Below, piece by piece: positions 1-6,905 of a stretch of 38,500 nt of DNA. Both the position numbers and the translations under genes were made by a program. The first letter of the stretch is position 1. The number at the start of each line of letters is the position of its first letter. The stretch lies in assembly GCF_028693495.1 (NCBI RefSeq), contig NZ_JAQUVG010000021.1, forward strand, positions 1 through 38,500, written 5' to 3'. The notes under the pieces are model-generated. The model did not search any database, had not been told where the DNA came from, and saw nothing but the letters and a program-made list of their open reading frames with translations. The DNA comes from Zoogloea sp. (GTDB lineage Bacteria > Pseudomonadota > Gammaproteobacteria > Burkholderiales > Rhodocyclaceae).

Positions 1-1
1 C

Positions 2-130
2 GCCATCAAGGGAGGGGTGCGGGGTGATTTTTTCTGGGGCTACGGGGCTGAGGCGGGGGCCCTGGCCGGCAGGATGCGCCAGAAGGGCGAGATGTGGGTG
101 CTGTGGCCCCAGGGGCAGGTCCCGCGCTAG
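2..130 (+). CDS. mltA: Membrane-bound lytic murein transglycosylase A, C-terminal end (partial)
   Basis: Open from the left edge of the window to a TAG stop, giving 42 residues that start AIKGGVRGDFFWGYG and end in VLWPQGQVPR. This matches the C-terminal block of MltA (the 3D domain), where a GGAIKG motif is followed by an Asp that belongs to the catalytic aspartate region, then by a WGYG and an AGRM..G.MWVL segment. The Asp at residue 9 of the fragment is the likely equivalent. MltA cleaves the MurNAc-GlcNAc bond of peptidoglycan at the outer membrane. The start, lipoprotein signal and most of the barrel lie outside the window. The gene converges on dsbC. The identification rests on a short but characteristic stretch. 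Confidence 0.85.
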   Translation, partial: AIKGGVRGDFFWGYGAEAGALAGRMRQKGEMWVLWPQGQVPR

Positions 131-178
131 CACCCCCTGCAGACTCCTGGGGCTGCGGGCAGGCGCAGGCCCAGGTTC

Positions 179-198
179 GGGCGCTCCCCGCCCCGATT
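179..198 (+). terminator. Weak candidate terminator after mltA
   Basis: A GGGCG (179-183) / CGCCC (189-193) stem with a 5-base loop is followed by CCGATTTTATTT. It lies 48 bases after the mltA stop and directly abuts the dsbC stop on the other strand. The stem is only 5 bp and the T tract is broken, so this is a tentative call. Confidence 0.3.
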
Positions 199-915
199 TT
201 ATTTCACCTGGTTCATGGCCTGTTCCAGTTGGGCCAGGGGGACGGCGCCAGGGAGACGGTTGCCGTCAGCCGTGAAAATGGTCGGGGTGCCGCTGACCTT
301 GAGTTTCTGCCCCAGGGCGACGTTCTTGTCGACCGCGCTGGTGTCGCAGCTGGCAGCCGCTGCGGGGGGGATCTTGCCTGCAGTCATCCAGTCGTTCCAG
401 GCGGCAGCCTTATCTTTGGCGCACCAGATGTTCTTCGATTTTTCCGTGGAGTCAGGGCTCAGGATCGGGTACAGGAAGGTGTAGATCGTGGTGTCCTTGA
501 GGTTGAGCAGATCCTTTGCCAGGCGCTTGCAATAACCGCAGTTGGGATCTTCGAAGCTGGCGATGATCCGTTTCCCATTGCCCCTGACCTGCTTGATGGC
601 CTGCTCGAGGGGTAGGGTGGCGAAATCGATCTTCATCAGCTGGGCCATGCGGGCCTGGGTTACGTTCTTGCGACTTTTGGCATCGATGAGGCTGCCGTCG
701 ATGATGAAGCCGACCTTGTCGTCGGTATAAAGCAGCTCACCGGATTTCAGCACGACTTCGTAGAGGCCGCCGTAGGGGGTTTTCTTGACACTCTCCACGG
801 CGGGGGCGTTGAGGAAGTTTTCCATGTTCTTCCTGACCGAGGCTTCGTCGGCGTGGGCGACACCCGCTGCGAAAAAGAAGCTGGCCAGCAGCGAGCGTAC
901 GAAGGGCATTTTCAT
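199..915 (-). CDS. dsbC: Thiol:disulfide interchange protein DsbC (periplasmic disulfide isomerase)
   Basis: Encodes 238 residues when started at 915, where GGAG lies 9 bases before ATG. A further in-frame ATG at 957 lacks this site and would put 14 residues ahead of the signal peptide. The N-terminus (MKMPFVRSLLASFFFAAGVAHA, followed by DEAS) is a clear Sec signal. An N-terminal dimerisation domain precedes a thioredoxin-fold domain with the active site C126-G-Y-C129 (precursor numbering) and a later SGTPT segment that supplies the cis-proline. A second cysteine pair (in IWCAKD and ASCDTS) is also typical of DsbC. The family isomerises wrong disulfides in the periplasm and is kept reduced by DsbD. 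The gene sits 51 bases downstream of the flavin hydroxylase on the same strand and may be cotranscribed with it. Confidence 0.95.
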   Translation of the reverse strand: MKMPFVRSLLASFFFAAGVAHADEASVRKNMENFLNAPAVESVKKTPYGGLYEVVLKSGELLYTDDKVGFIIDGSLIDAKSRKNVTQARMAQLMKIDFATLPLEQAIKQVRGNGKRIIASFEDPNCGYCKRLAKDLLNLKDTTIYTFLYPILSPDSTEKSKNIWCAKDKAAAWNDWMTAGKIPPAAAASCDTSAVDKNVALGQKLKVSGTPTIFTADGNRLPGAVPLAQLEQAMNQVK

Positions 916-966
916 CCGGTAGATCTCCAGAGGGGCGGGGCCCGGGGGAAGGTTCAAAAGTGGGGT

Positions 967-2130
967 TCAGAAGCGCCCGGCAACCGCATAGCGTACCAGC
1001 GCGTTGCGTAAGACCGGAAGGCGGTTGGTGAGGTTCAGCCCGAGATTGCGCAGGCCCGAAAGGAATGGGTCGGCAGGTTTGAACAGGCGGTTGAGGCCGT
1101 GGGTGGTGTATTGCAGAAGCGCGGTTTCTTCAGCCCGGGCCCGGGCATAGGCACGCAGGACCCTCAGCTCCCCTGGGTCGCGCCAGTTGTCCAGGTCGGT
1201 GAGTTGCCCTGCCAGTACCCGGGCATCCTGGTAGCCGAGGTTGATGCCGTGGCCCGACAGGGGGTGGATTGCATGGGCGGCATCGCCGATCAGGGCCAGG
1301 CGGGGCTGAACGACGGTGTCCACCCGCATCAGGCGCAGGGGGAATGCGGCGGCAGCCGTGATGAGCTCCAGATGGCCCAGTCGATGTTCTCCGGCGTCGG
1401 CGACCCGGGCGCACAGGGCTTCGGCTGGCAGGGCGGTGAGTTCATCGGCCAGCGCATCTGGCGCTGACCAGACCATGGAGATTTGCTGATCAGGCAGGGG
1501 CAGATAGGCCAGTACGCCATCCGGGCGGAACCACTGGAAGGCGGTATTGAGGTGGGGTTTTTCGCAGCGGAAGTTGGCGACCACACCTTTCTCGTCATAG
1601 GGCGTGGTGCGGACGCGTATGCCCGCGGCCTCGCGGACCCAGGAGTCGCGACCGTCGGCCGCCACGATCAGCTTTGCCTCGATGCGGCGACCATCGGCTA
1701 GGGTGAGGTGGGCGGCATCCGCGTCCAGCGTGAGGGCTTGGGGCTCGGCTGGACAGAGCAGGGTGACGTTGTGTTGTCGCTTGACCGTCTCCCAGAGCTC
1801 GTTCTGCATCAGGCTGGACTCGACGATCCATGCCAGCTCCCGCAGGCCGCAGTCATAGGCGGAAAAGTCCAGTTGGCCTCCTGCATCCCCGTGGATTTCC
1901 ATGTCGTAAATCGCGGTCATGCGTCCGGGGTCCAGGTGCTGCCAGATCCCGATGGCCGATAGGAATTCCACGTTGTTCGGGCTGATGGCATAGATCCGGG
2001 CATCCCAGCCGGCTGGCCGGAAGGGGGGGCGGGCTTCGACGATGCCGACCTTGAGGCTGCTGCTGCGCAGGGCTGCAGCGAGGGCGGCGCCAGCAAGTCC
2101 GGCGCCCACGATGAGTACATCGAATTTCAT
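967..2130 (-). CDS. UbiH/UbiF/VisC-family FAD-dependent hydroxylase
   Basis: 387 residues. The N-terminal FAD-binding GxGxxG is visible as IVGAGLAGAALAAAL with a downstream acidic residue (VEARPP). The mid-protein DG motif is in AADGRDSWVREAAG and the second FAD/ribityl GD motif in ALIGDAAHAIHPLSGHG. These three motifs define the class A flavoprotein monooxygenases that hydroxylate the ubiquinone ring. Which ring carbon (C1, C5 or C6) is attacked cannot be read from the sequence, so no symbol is given. The start is supported by CAGGAGACCAGCC before ATG. The gene is first in the leftward pair with dsbC. Confidence 0.92.
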   Translation of the reverse strand: MKFDVLIVGAGLAGAALAAALRSSSLKVGIVEARPPFRPAGWDARIYAISPNNVEFLSAIGIWQHLDPGRMTAIYDMEIHGDAGGQLDFSAYDCGLRELAWIVESSLMQNELWETVKRQHNVTLLCPAEPQALTLDADAAHLTLADGRRIEAKLIVAADGRDSWVREAAGIRVRTTPYDEKGVVANFRCEKPHLNTAFQWFRPDGVLAYLPLPDQQISMVWSAPDALADELTALPAEALCARVADAGEHRLGHLELITAAAAFPLRLMRVDTVVQPRLALIGDAAHAIHPLSGHGINLGYQDARVLAGQLTDLDNWRDPGELRVLRAYARARAEETALLQYTTHGLNRLFKPADPFLSGLRNLGLNLTNRLPVLRNALVRYAVAGRF

Positions 2131-2278
2131 GGCTGGTCTCCTGCGTCCGGATTGTGCCGCAGGGCGGGGGGGAAGTCACCCGCGGAAGGGGCGCTGATCT
2201 GTCCTGTCGTCTGCGCGACACTGCAGGGTGTGTTGGGCCCCAGGGCAGGTTTGTCACGGTTTTTGCAGAGTCTGATTT

Positions 2279-2722
2279 ATGCTTGTGCGCATGGATGTCC
2301 GCAAGTTTGCCCTTGTTTTGTGTGCCCTGACCTTTATTGCGGTTGGGGTCGTCGTGTATTTCCAGAGTGCGTCGGGCGCTCCGGAGCCCGCCCGCAAGGG
2401 GGTTGCTGAGCGTGTGGAGACCCGTTTCGGTGGTGTGTTGCGGGCGCTAGGTGTTGCCAGCGTCGGTGTCGACCAGCGCTCCGAGGATGTGGTCGTGGTC
2501 TTCACGCAGGGCGGCCGTCTCAACCGTCCTCTGGCGGCCCGGCTGCCTGGATTGGCGGGTCCTGATGGTTGTGGCGAGATTGATGTCGGGGTTGATGTTG
2601 GCGAAAAGGTCAGTGTCTGGGGAGGGGTGGATGCGCCGCTCTTTGAGCGACGCCTGGAGTGTGTGCTGGGAGCGGTGGTCGAGAATGCCGCCCGCCTCAG
2701 TCAGCCCCTGTCACCGCGGTAA
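2279..2722 (+). CDS. Small single-pass membrane protein of unknown function
   Basis: 147 residues from ATG 2279, or 143 from ATG 2291; neither start has a strong ribosome binding site. A hydrophobic segment (about residues 10-28, FALVLCALTFIAVGVVVYF) near the N-terminus is preceded by positive charges and followed by a soluble, probably periplasmic domain of about 115 residues. That domain is rich in Val and Gly and has two Cys (in GPDGCGEID and LECVLG) that could pair. No family is recognised. The third codon positions are mostly G or C and the frame is open across the whole gap between the hydroxylase and rnpB, so it is probably coding. The stop lies 41 bases before the 5' end of rnpB, and the rnpB promoter must overlap its end. 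Confidence 0.6.
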   Translation: MLVRMDVRKFALVLCALTFIAVGVVVYFQSASGAPEPARKGVAERVETRFGGVLRALGVASVGVDQRSEDVVVVFTQGGRLNRPLAARLPGLAGPDGCGEIDVGVDVGEKVSVWGGVDAPLFERRLECVLGAVVENAARLSQPLSPR

Positions 2723-2749
2723 GTTCCGGCACGATTGTGGCCGAGCCGG

Positions 2750-2755
2750 TATACT
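2750..2755 (+). promoter_or_regulatory. Candidate -10 box of the rnpB promoter
   Basis: TATACT ends 7 bases before the predicted 5' end of the RNase P RNA (2763). No -35 hexamer at the usual 16-18 base distance stands out; TTCCGG at 2724-2729 is 20 bases away. The call rests on the near-consensus hexamer and its distance from the RNA start. Confidence 0.45.
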
Positions 2756-2762
2756 GTTTGCC

Positions 2763-3155
2763 GGGAAGTTCGCCAGGCAATCGCGGTGCTTGTTGGCATC
2801 GAGGAAAGTCCGGGCCCCATAGAGCAGGATGCCGGCTAACGGCCGGGCGCCATAGCCTTCGGGTGAAAGCGACGGAAAGTGCAACAGAGAGCAGACCGCC
2901 GATGGCCCTGAAAAGGGATCAGGCAAGGGTGAAACGGTGGGGTAAGAGCCCACCGCGGACGTGGTGACACGGACGGCACGGTAAACCCCATCCGGGGCAA
3001 GGCCAAATAGGGGGGCGTTGAGGCTGCTCGCTGAGTCCCCGGGTAGGCTGCTAGAGCGGCGTGGCAACACGTCGACCAGAGGAATGATTGCCCGGTGGTG
3101 CGGTCCCTGGATCGTGCCGCTCGACAGAACCCGGCTTATCGGCGAACTTCCCATT
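2763..3155 (+). ncRNA. rnpB: RNase P RNA (bacterial type A)
   Basis: The ends pair as helix P1: GGGAAGTTCGCC (2763-2774) is the exact complement of GGCGAACTTCCC (3141-3152). Inside are the universal core blocks: GAGGAAAGTCCGGGC (5' strand of P4 region), ATAGAGCAGGATGCCGG, AACAGAGAGCAGACCGCCGATGG, AGGGTGAAACGGTGGGGTAAG, GGCAAGGCCAAATAGG, CCCGGGTAGGCTGCT, and the 3' P4 strand in ACAGAACCCGGCTTATCGG. Size (about 390 nt) and order fit the type A (ancestral) class of proteobacteria. It is the catalytic RNA that trims the 5' leader of tRNA precursors together with RnpA. The exact 3' end is uncertain by a few bases, and no U-tract terminator is seen after it. Confidence 0.97.
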
Positions 3156-3416
3156 TCTCCGAATTGCCTCCATTTCCCCCCCCAGATGTGCTCCTTTGAC
3201 TGCAGTTTGGGTGCACTGCGTCACATGAGCCATACCTCCTGCCTTGAAGAATGATGCTCACCTTCTGTGGGCTTTTGGTGTCTTTCCGGGTTTCTGGATC
3301 AATCAAGCGTTTTTGCAATTTTTTGTAGGGTCATTGATTTATAAGCGGATTTCTCAAGATGCCCCTGTTTTGCTGCTAAGTGCTTGTGTCAAAAAGAAAT
3401 TTACGCTCAGGCCAGC
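3156..3416. other. Non-coding spacer between rnpB and the mraZ promoter
   Basis: About 260 bases, relatively AT-rich in its right half (around 3290-3410) compared with its neighbours. I see no credible gene: the reading frames here are short, lack ribosome binding sites and run into rnpB. An isolated TATAAG at 3340-3345 resembles a -10 box but has no -35 partner at normal spacing. No rho-independent terminator for rnpB was found. Confidence 0.5.
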
Positions 3417-3445
3417 TTGACCGCCCCTGTCTTTTGCTCTAAAGT
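3417..3445 (+). promoter_or_regulatory. Sigma-70-type promoter of mraZ and the dcw cluster
   Basis: TTGACC (3417-3422) and TAAAGT (3440-3445) are separated by exactly 17 bases. The -10 hexamer overlaps the first of the phased MraZ boxes (from 3441), and a start of transcription near 3452 would fall inside the array. This geometry fits direct repression of mraZ by its own product. It is a motif-based call without transcript data. Confidence 0.7.
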
Positions 3446-3510
3446 GGGGCAAAGTGGATGGAAGTGGGGAAAAGTGTGTTTTCCCGGTCTGTCTGTGTAA
3501 AAAGTGGGAG
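3441..3510 (+). promoter_or_regulatory. MraZ operator: 10-bp-phased GTGG repeats
   Basis: Four consecutive 10-base units read AAAGTGGGGC, AAAGTGGATG, GAAGTGGGGA and AAAGTGTGTT (3441-3480). A fifth unit, AAAGTGGGAG, lies at 3501-3510, again in phase (30 bases after the fourth). The GTGG or GTGT core therefore recurs at 3444, 3454, 3464, 3474 and 3504. MraZ of other bacteria is known to bind TGGGN direct repeats spaced by 5 bases upstream of its own gene, which is the same period. Box 5 overlaps the ribosome binding region of mraZ. Confidence 0.88.
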
Positions 3511-3514
3511 GAGC

Positions 3515-3961
3515 ATGTTTCAAGGCGCAGCAGCGCTCAGTCTCGATGCAAAGGGTCGCCTGGCGATCCCCGCAAGGCATCGCGACGCGCTTGCAAAACT
3601 TGCCGGAAACCAGCTCGTTCTCACAGCCCATCCTCATCGGTGTCTCTTGATCTATCCCGCCCCTGCCTGGCAGCCCATTCGCGACAAAGTCCTGGCTGGT
3701 TCCAGTCTTGAACAGCATTCCGCCCTCCTCAAGCGACTGCTTGTGGGTTTTGCCCGCGAAGAAGAGGTGGATTCCGCCGGGCGTGTGTTGATTGCCCCTG
3801 AGCTGCGCAGCTTTGCGCAGCTGGAGAAACAAGTGCACTTGGTGGGGTTGGGGGATCATTTTGAACTTTGGTCGGACGCAGGCTGGCAGAAGCAGCAGGA
3901 GCAGATTTTTGCCCTGGGTGCCGAGCTGATGCCGGCTGGCTGGGAAACCCTGCCGCTGTGA
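3515..3961 (+). CDS. mraZ: Transcriptional regulator MraZ
   Basis: 148 residues starting [19 protein letters not shown]. The start at 3515 is chosen because homologues begin with the same MF.G block and because GGGAGGAG directly precedes it. An earlier in-frame ATG at 3458 lies inside the operator repeats. The protein holds the two tandem AbrB/SpoVT-like DNA-binding folds of the family, each with its DxxGR signature (D11-R15 and D86-R90). MraZ forms a ring-shaped oligomer that represses the dcw operon through the upstream repeats. The final TGA shares four bases (GTGA) with the start of rsmH, so the two are translationally coupled. Confidence 0.97.
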   Translation: MFQGAAALSLDAKGRLAIPARHRDALAKLAGNQLVLTAHPHRCLLIYPAPAWQPIRDKVLAGSSLEQHSALLKRLLVGFAREEEVDSAGRVLIAPELRSFAQLEKQVHLVGLGDHFELWSDAGWQKQQEQIFALGAELMPAGWETLPL

Positions 3962-4884
3962 GCGCGCAGCACATTACTGTGCTCCTCGATGAGGCGGTCG
4001 AGGCGCTGGCCATCCGTGCGGACGGTGTTTACGTGGATGGCACGTTCGGTCGGGGAGGTCATAGCCGGGCTGTGCTCGAGAGGCTGGGTCCGGAGGGGCG
4101 CTTGATCGCTTTTGATCGGGATCTCCGGGCCATTGCGGCCGGCCGGCAGATTGTGGATTCCCGCTTCGAGCTGGTGCATGCGCCCTTCTCGGATTTTGCC
4201 GAGGCGCTGGCTGACCGGGGGGTTGCGCAGGTGGATGGCGTGCTGCTGGATCTGGGGGTGTCGTCTCCCCAGCTGGACGAGGCAGAGCGGGGCATGAGCT
4301 TCAGGTTCGATGCGCCGCTTGACATGCGTATGGATACCAGCCGCGGCGTGACCGCGGCAGAGTGGCTGGCGGAAGCGTCGGTCTCCGAAATAACCCGGGT
4401 GCTGAGGGAATACGGTGAAGAACGGTTTGCTTATGAGATTGCAAAGGCGCTTGTTGTTGCTCGGGCAGGGGGGCATGTTGCAACCACTGGACAGCTTGCC
4501 GCGCTCGTGGAGAAAACGGTCCGCACACGCGAGCCGGGTCAGCACCCCGCGACGCGCACCTTCCAGGCTCTTCGGATTTGCGTCAATCAAGAGCTCGAAG
4601 AGCTGTCGCTAGTCCTGCCTCAGGTGGTGACAGCGCTGGCGCCGAAAGGCCGGCTCGTCGTGATCAGCTTTCATTCCCTTGAAGACCGCATCGTCAAACG
4701 GTTCATGCGTGACGAGTCGCGGCCGCCTCAGTTGCCGGCACGTCTGCCGGTGCGTGCAGCCGATCTGCCCAAACCCCGGCTGGCATTGGTGGGGAAGCAG
4801 CTTCGTCCGTCCGATGCCGAGATTGCAGCCAACCCACGTTCCCGCAGTGCAGTCATGCGGGTGGCGGAACGGGCGGAGGCTTGA
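3958..4884 (+). CDS. rsmH: 16S rRNA (cytosine-1402-N4)-methyltransferase RsmH
   Basis: 308 residues from GTG 3958, which overlaps the mraZ stop as GTGA. The protein opens with [13 protein letters not shown], the normal N-terminal block of RsmH (MraW), so longer in-frame starts inside mraZ are rejected. The SAM-binding motif is [10 protein letters not shown] at about residues 27-36, followed by the conserved [12 protein letters not shown] and later by [11 protein letters not shown]. The enzyme methylates N4 of C1402 in the ribosomal P site of 16S rRNA. Its place as second gene of the dcw cluster is the standard one. Confidence 0.98.
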   Translation: MSAQHITVLLDEAVEALAIRADGVYVDGTFGRGGHSRAVLERLGPEGRLIAFDRDLRAIAAGRQIVDSRFELVHAPFSDFAEALADRGVAQVDGVLLDLGVSSPQLDEAERGMSFRFDAPLDMRMDTSRGVTAAEWLAEASVSEITRVLREYGEERFAYEIAKALVVARAGGHVATTGQLAALVEKTVRTREPGQHPATRTFQALRICVNQELEELSLVLPQVVTALAPKGRLVVISFHSLEDRIVKRFMRDESRPPQLPARLPVRAADLPKPRLALVGKQLRPSDAEIAANPRSRSAVMRVAERAEA

Positions 4885-4887
4885 GTC

Positions 4888-5154
4888 ATGGCGCGTCTGA
4901 TCGGTTTTCTGCTGATGGTGGTGGTAGCGAGCAGTCTTGGGGTGGTGGCTTCCCAGCATCAGGCCCGGAAGCTCTACTCGGCAGTGGAGCGTGAGACCCA
5001 GCGTGCCCGCCAGCTGGAGGTGGAGTGGGGGCAGTTGCAGCTTGAGCAGAGCACCTGGGCCGCCCATGCCCGGGTGGAGAAGCTGGCCCGGGAGAAACTT
5101 GTGATGCGTCCGCCCCAGTCCGGGCAGATCGTTGCCATCGAGGAGAGGCCATGA
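4888..5154 (+). CDS. ftsL: Cell division protein FtsL
   Basis: 88 residues. A single transmembrane segment lies at about residues 4-22 (LIGFLLMVVVASSLGVVAS). It is followed by a periplasmic region (about 28-65) with heptad-like leucines and charged residues that should form the coiled coil with FtsB. The tail has the usual LAREKLVMRPP block. FtsL joins FtsB and FtsQ in the complex that activates FtsWI. Sequence conservation in this family is low; the call also rests on size, topology and position between rsmH and ftsI. Its end overlaps ftsI by ATGA. Confidence 0.93.
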   Translation: MARLIGFLLMVVVASSLGVVASQHQARKLYSAVERETQRARQLEVEWGQLQLEQSTWAAHARVEKLAREKLVMRPPQSGQIVAIEERP

Positions 5155-6905
5155 CCAAGGTCGAGAAGGGTGTTACCTTCAATCGCAATCCTCTCCTGCG
5201 CTCGGAGCTGCCGGTGTGGCGGCCCCGTTTCGTGCTGGTATGCCTGCTGCTAGGATCCCTGGCGCTGGTGGGGCGGGCTGCTTACCTGCAGGGCGTGCAT
5301 GACCAGTTTCTCCAGGCCAAGGGGGAGTCCCGTTACGCCCGGGTGCTGCAGGTTCCGGCCACCCGGGGCAAGATTTCGGATCGCCAGGGGGATGTGCTGG
5401 CCCAGTCCTCGCCGGTCAAGTCGGTGTGGGCGATCCCGGAGGATGCCAAGCTGGATCCTTCCCAGACCCGCCAGCTTGCGGCGCTGCTGGAAATGAATGT
5501 CAACGAGCTCAATCAAAAACTGGCTTCCGGCAAGGACTTCGTTTTTCTGAAGCGCCAGGTTTCTCCCGAGCTGGCCGACCGCGTTGCAGCCCTCAAGCTC
5601 CCCGGTATTCATGATCAGCGGGAATACCGCCGCTTCTATCCCGGTGGTGAAGTGATGGCGCACGTACTCGGATTTACTGGTATGGATGACAAGGGCCAGG
5701 AGGGTATCGAACTGGCGTTTGAATCCCAGCTGGCAGGCAAGCCCGGTTCCCGTCGGGTGGTCAAGGATCGCCGGGGGAATGTGGTGGAGGATGTCCAGTC
5801 GATTCGCCTGCCTCAGGATGGCAGGGAGGTACTGCTCTCCATCGACAGCAAGATCCAGTATCTGGCCCATGCAGCCCTCAAGCAGGCAATGGCCGAACAC
5901 AAGGCCAAGGCAGGCGGGGTGGTCGTGCTGGACGCCAAGACGGGGGAGGTGCTGGCCATGGCCAATGCGCCCACCTACAACCCCAACAATCGGGGAAAGC
6001 TCACCGGCGATCAGTTGCGTAACCGCACCCTGACTGACACCTATGAGCCGGGTTCCACCATGAAGCCGTTCACGGCAGCGATGGCCCTGGAAAAGGGCAA
6101 GGTCACCGCGAACACCGTCATCAACTGTGCGCCGGGACGGATGACCATCGGTTCGGCCACCATCTCCGATGCTCACCCCCATGGCGCGCTGTCGGTTGCC
6201 CAGGTCATCCAGAAGTCCTCGAACATCGGATCGGCCAAGATGGCCCTGGCCTTCCCGCCGGAAACCATGTGGAAGATGCTCGATGACCTGGGCTTTGGCG
6301 CCCCCCTCAAGCTGGGTTTTCCGGGAGAGGTCGGCGGGCGTCTGCGCCCGGCCAAGAACTGGAAGCCGATCGAACAGGCGACCATTTCCTACGGTCATGG
6401 TATTTCCGTCAGTCTGATGCAGATGGCCAATGCCTATCAGGTTTTTGCCCGGGACGGGGATATGGTGCCCCTGTCCCTGTCGCGGGTAGATACGCCGCCG
6501 GTGCATGGATCCCGGGTGTTCTCCCCCCAGACCGCCCGCGAAGTGCGTCAGATGCTTGAAATGGTGGTACAGCCCGGTGGCACGGCCCAGAAGGCCAACG
6601 TGCCGGGCTACCGTGTCGGGGGCAAGACCGGGACTTCCATGAAACTTGTCGGAGGGCGTTATGCCAGCCGTTATGTGGCCTCCTTCGTTGGCATTGCACC
6701 GATCTCCGATCCCCGCCTGATCGTGGCGGTCATGATTGACGAGCCCAGTAATGGCAAGCGTTATGGGGGAGAAGTCGCCGCGCCCATCTTTGCCCAGGTG
6801 GTGGGGGGGTCCCTGAGGGCCCTGGGTGTCCCGCCGGATGCGCCACTCAAGCCCCTGCAGGTGGCTCGGGATGGCAGCTTTGTTCCGGTCAGGGAGGCCA
6901 TGTGA
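5151..6905 (+). CDS. ftsI: Division-specific peptidoglycan transpeptidase FtsI (PBP3)
   Basis: 584 residues. A short cytoplasmic N-terminus and one membrane anchor (about residues 26-44) lead into the non-catalytic pedestal domain, starting near the TRGKISDRQGDVLA motif. The penicillin-binding transpeptidase domain follows. Its three active-site motifs are all present: S302-T-M-K305, S356-S-N358 and K492-T-G494. It crosslinks septal peptidoglycan with FtsW as its glycosyltransferase partner. Length and motif spacing match class B PBP3. It starts inside the ftsL stop (ATGA) and its own stop overlaps the GTG of murE. Confidence 0.98.
   Translation: MTKVEKGVTFNRNPLLRSELPVWRPRFVLVCLLLGSLALVGRAAYLQGVHDQFLQAKGESRYARVLQVPATRGKISDRQGDVLAQSSPVKSVWAIPEDAKLDPSQTRQLAALLEMNVNELNQKLASGKDFVFLKRQVSPELADRVAALKLPGIHDQREYRRFYPGGEVMAHVLGFTGMDDKGQEGIELAFESQLAGKPGSRRVVKDRRGNVVEDVQSIRLPQDGREVLLSIDSKIQYLAHAALKQAMAEHKAKAGGVVVLDAKTGEVLAMANAPTYNPNNRGKLTGDQLRNRTLTDTYEPGSTMKPFTAAMALEKGKVTANTVINCAPGRMTIGSATISDAHPHGALSVAQVIQKSSNIGSAKMALAFPPETMWKMLDDLGFGAPLKLGFPGEVGGRLRPAKNWKPIEQATISYGHGISVSLMQMANAYQVFARDGDMVPLSLSRVDTPPVHGSRVFSPQTAREVRQMLEMVVQPGGTAQKANVPGYRVGGKTGTSMKLVGGRYASRYVASFVGIAPISDPRLIVAVMIDEPSNGKRYGGEVAAPIFAQVVGGSLRALGVPPDAPLKPLQVARDGSFVPVREAM

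Noticed and set aside
3441-3510. The 10-base repeats as a CRISPR or simple tandem repeat
   Set aside because: Only five short units, no spacers of CRISPR size, and the position and core match MraZ binding sites.
3458-3514. Longer mraZ starting at ATG 3458
   Set aside because: This ATG lies within the operator boxes and the extra 19 residues have no match to the family. The start at 3515 has a ribosome binding site and gives the canonical MFQGA opening.
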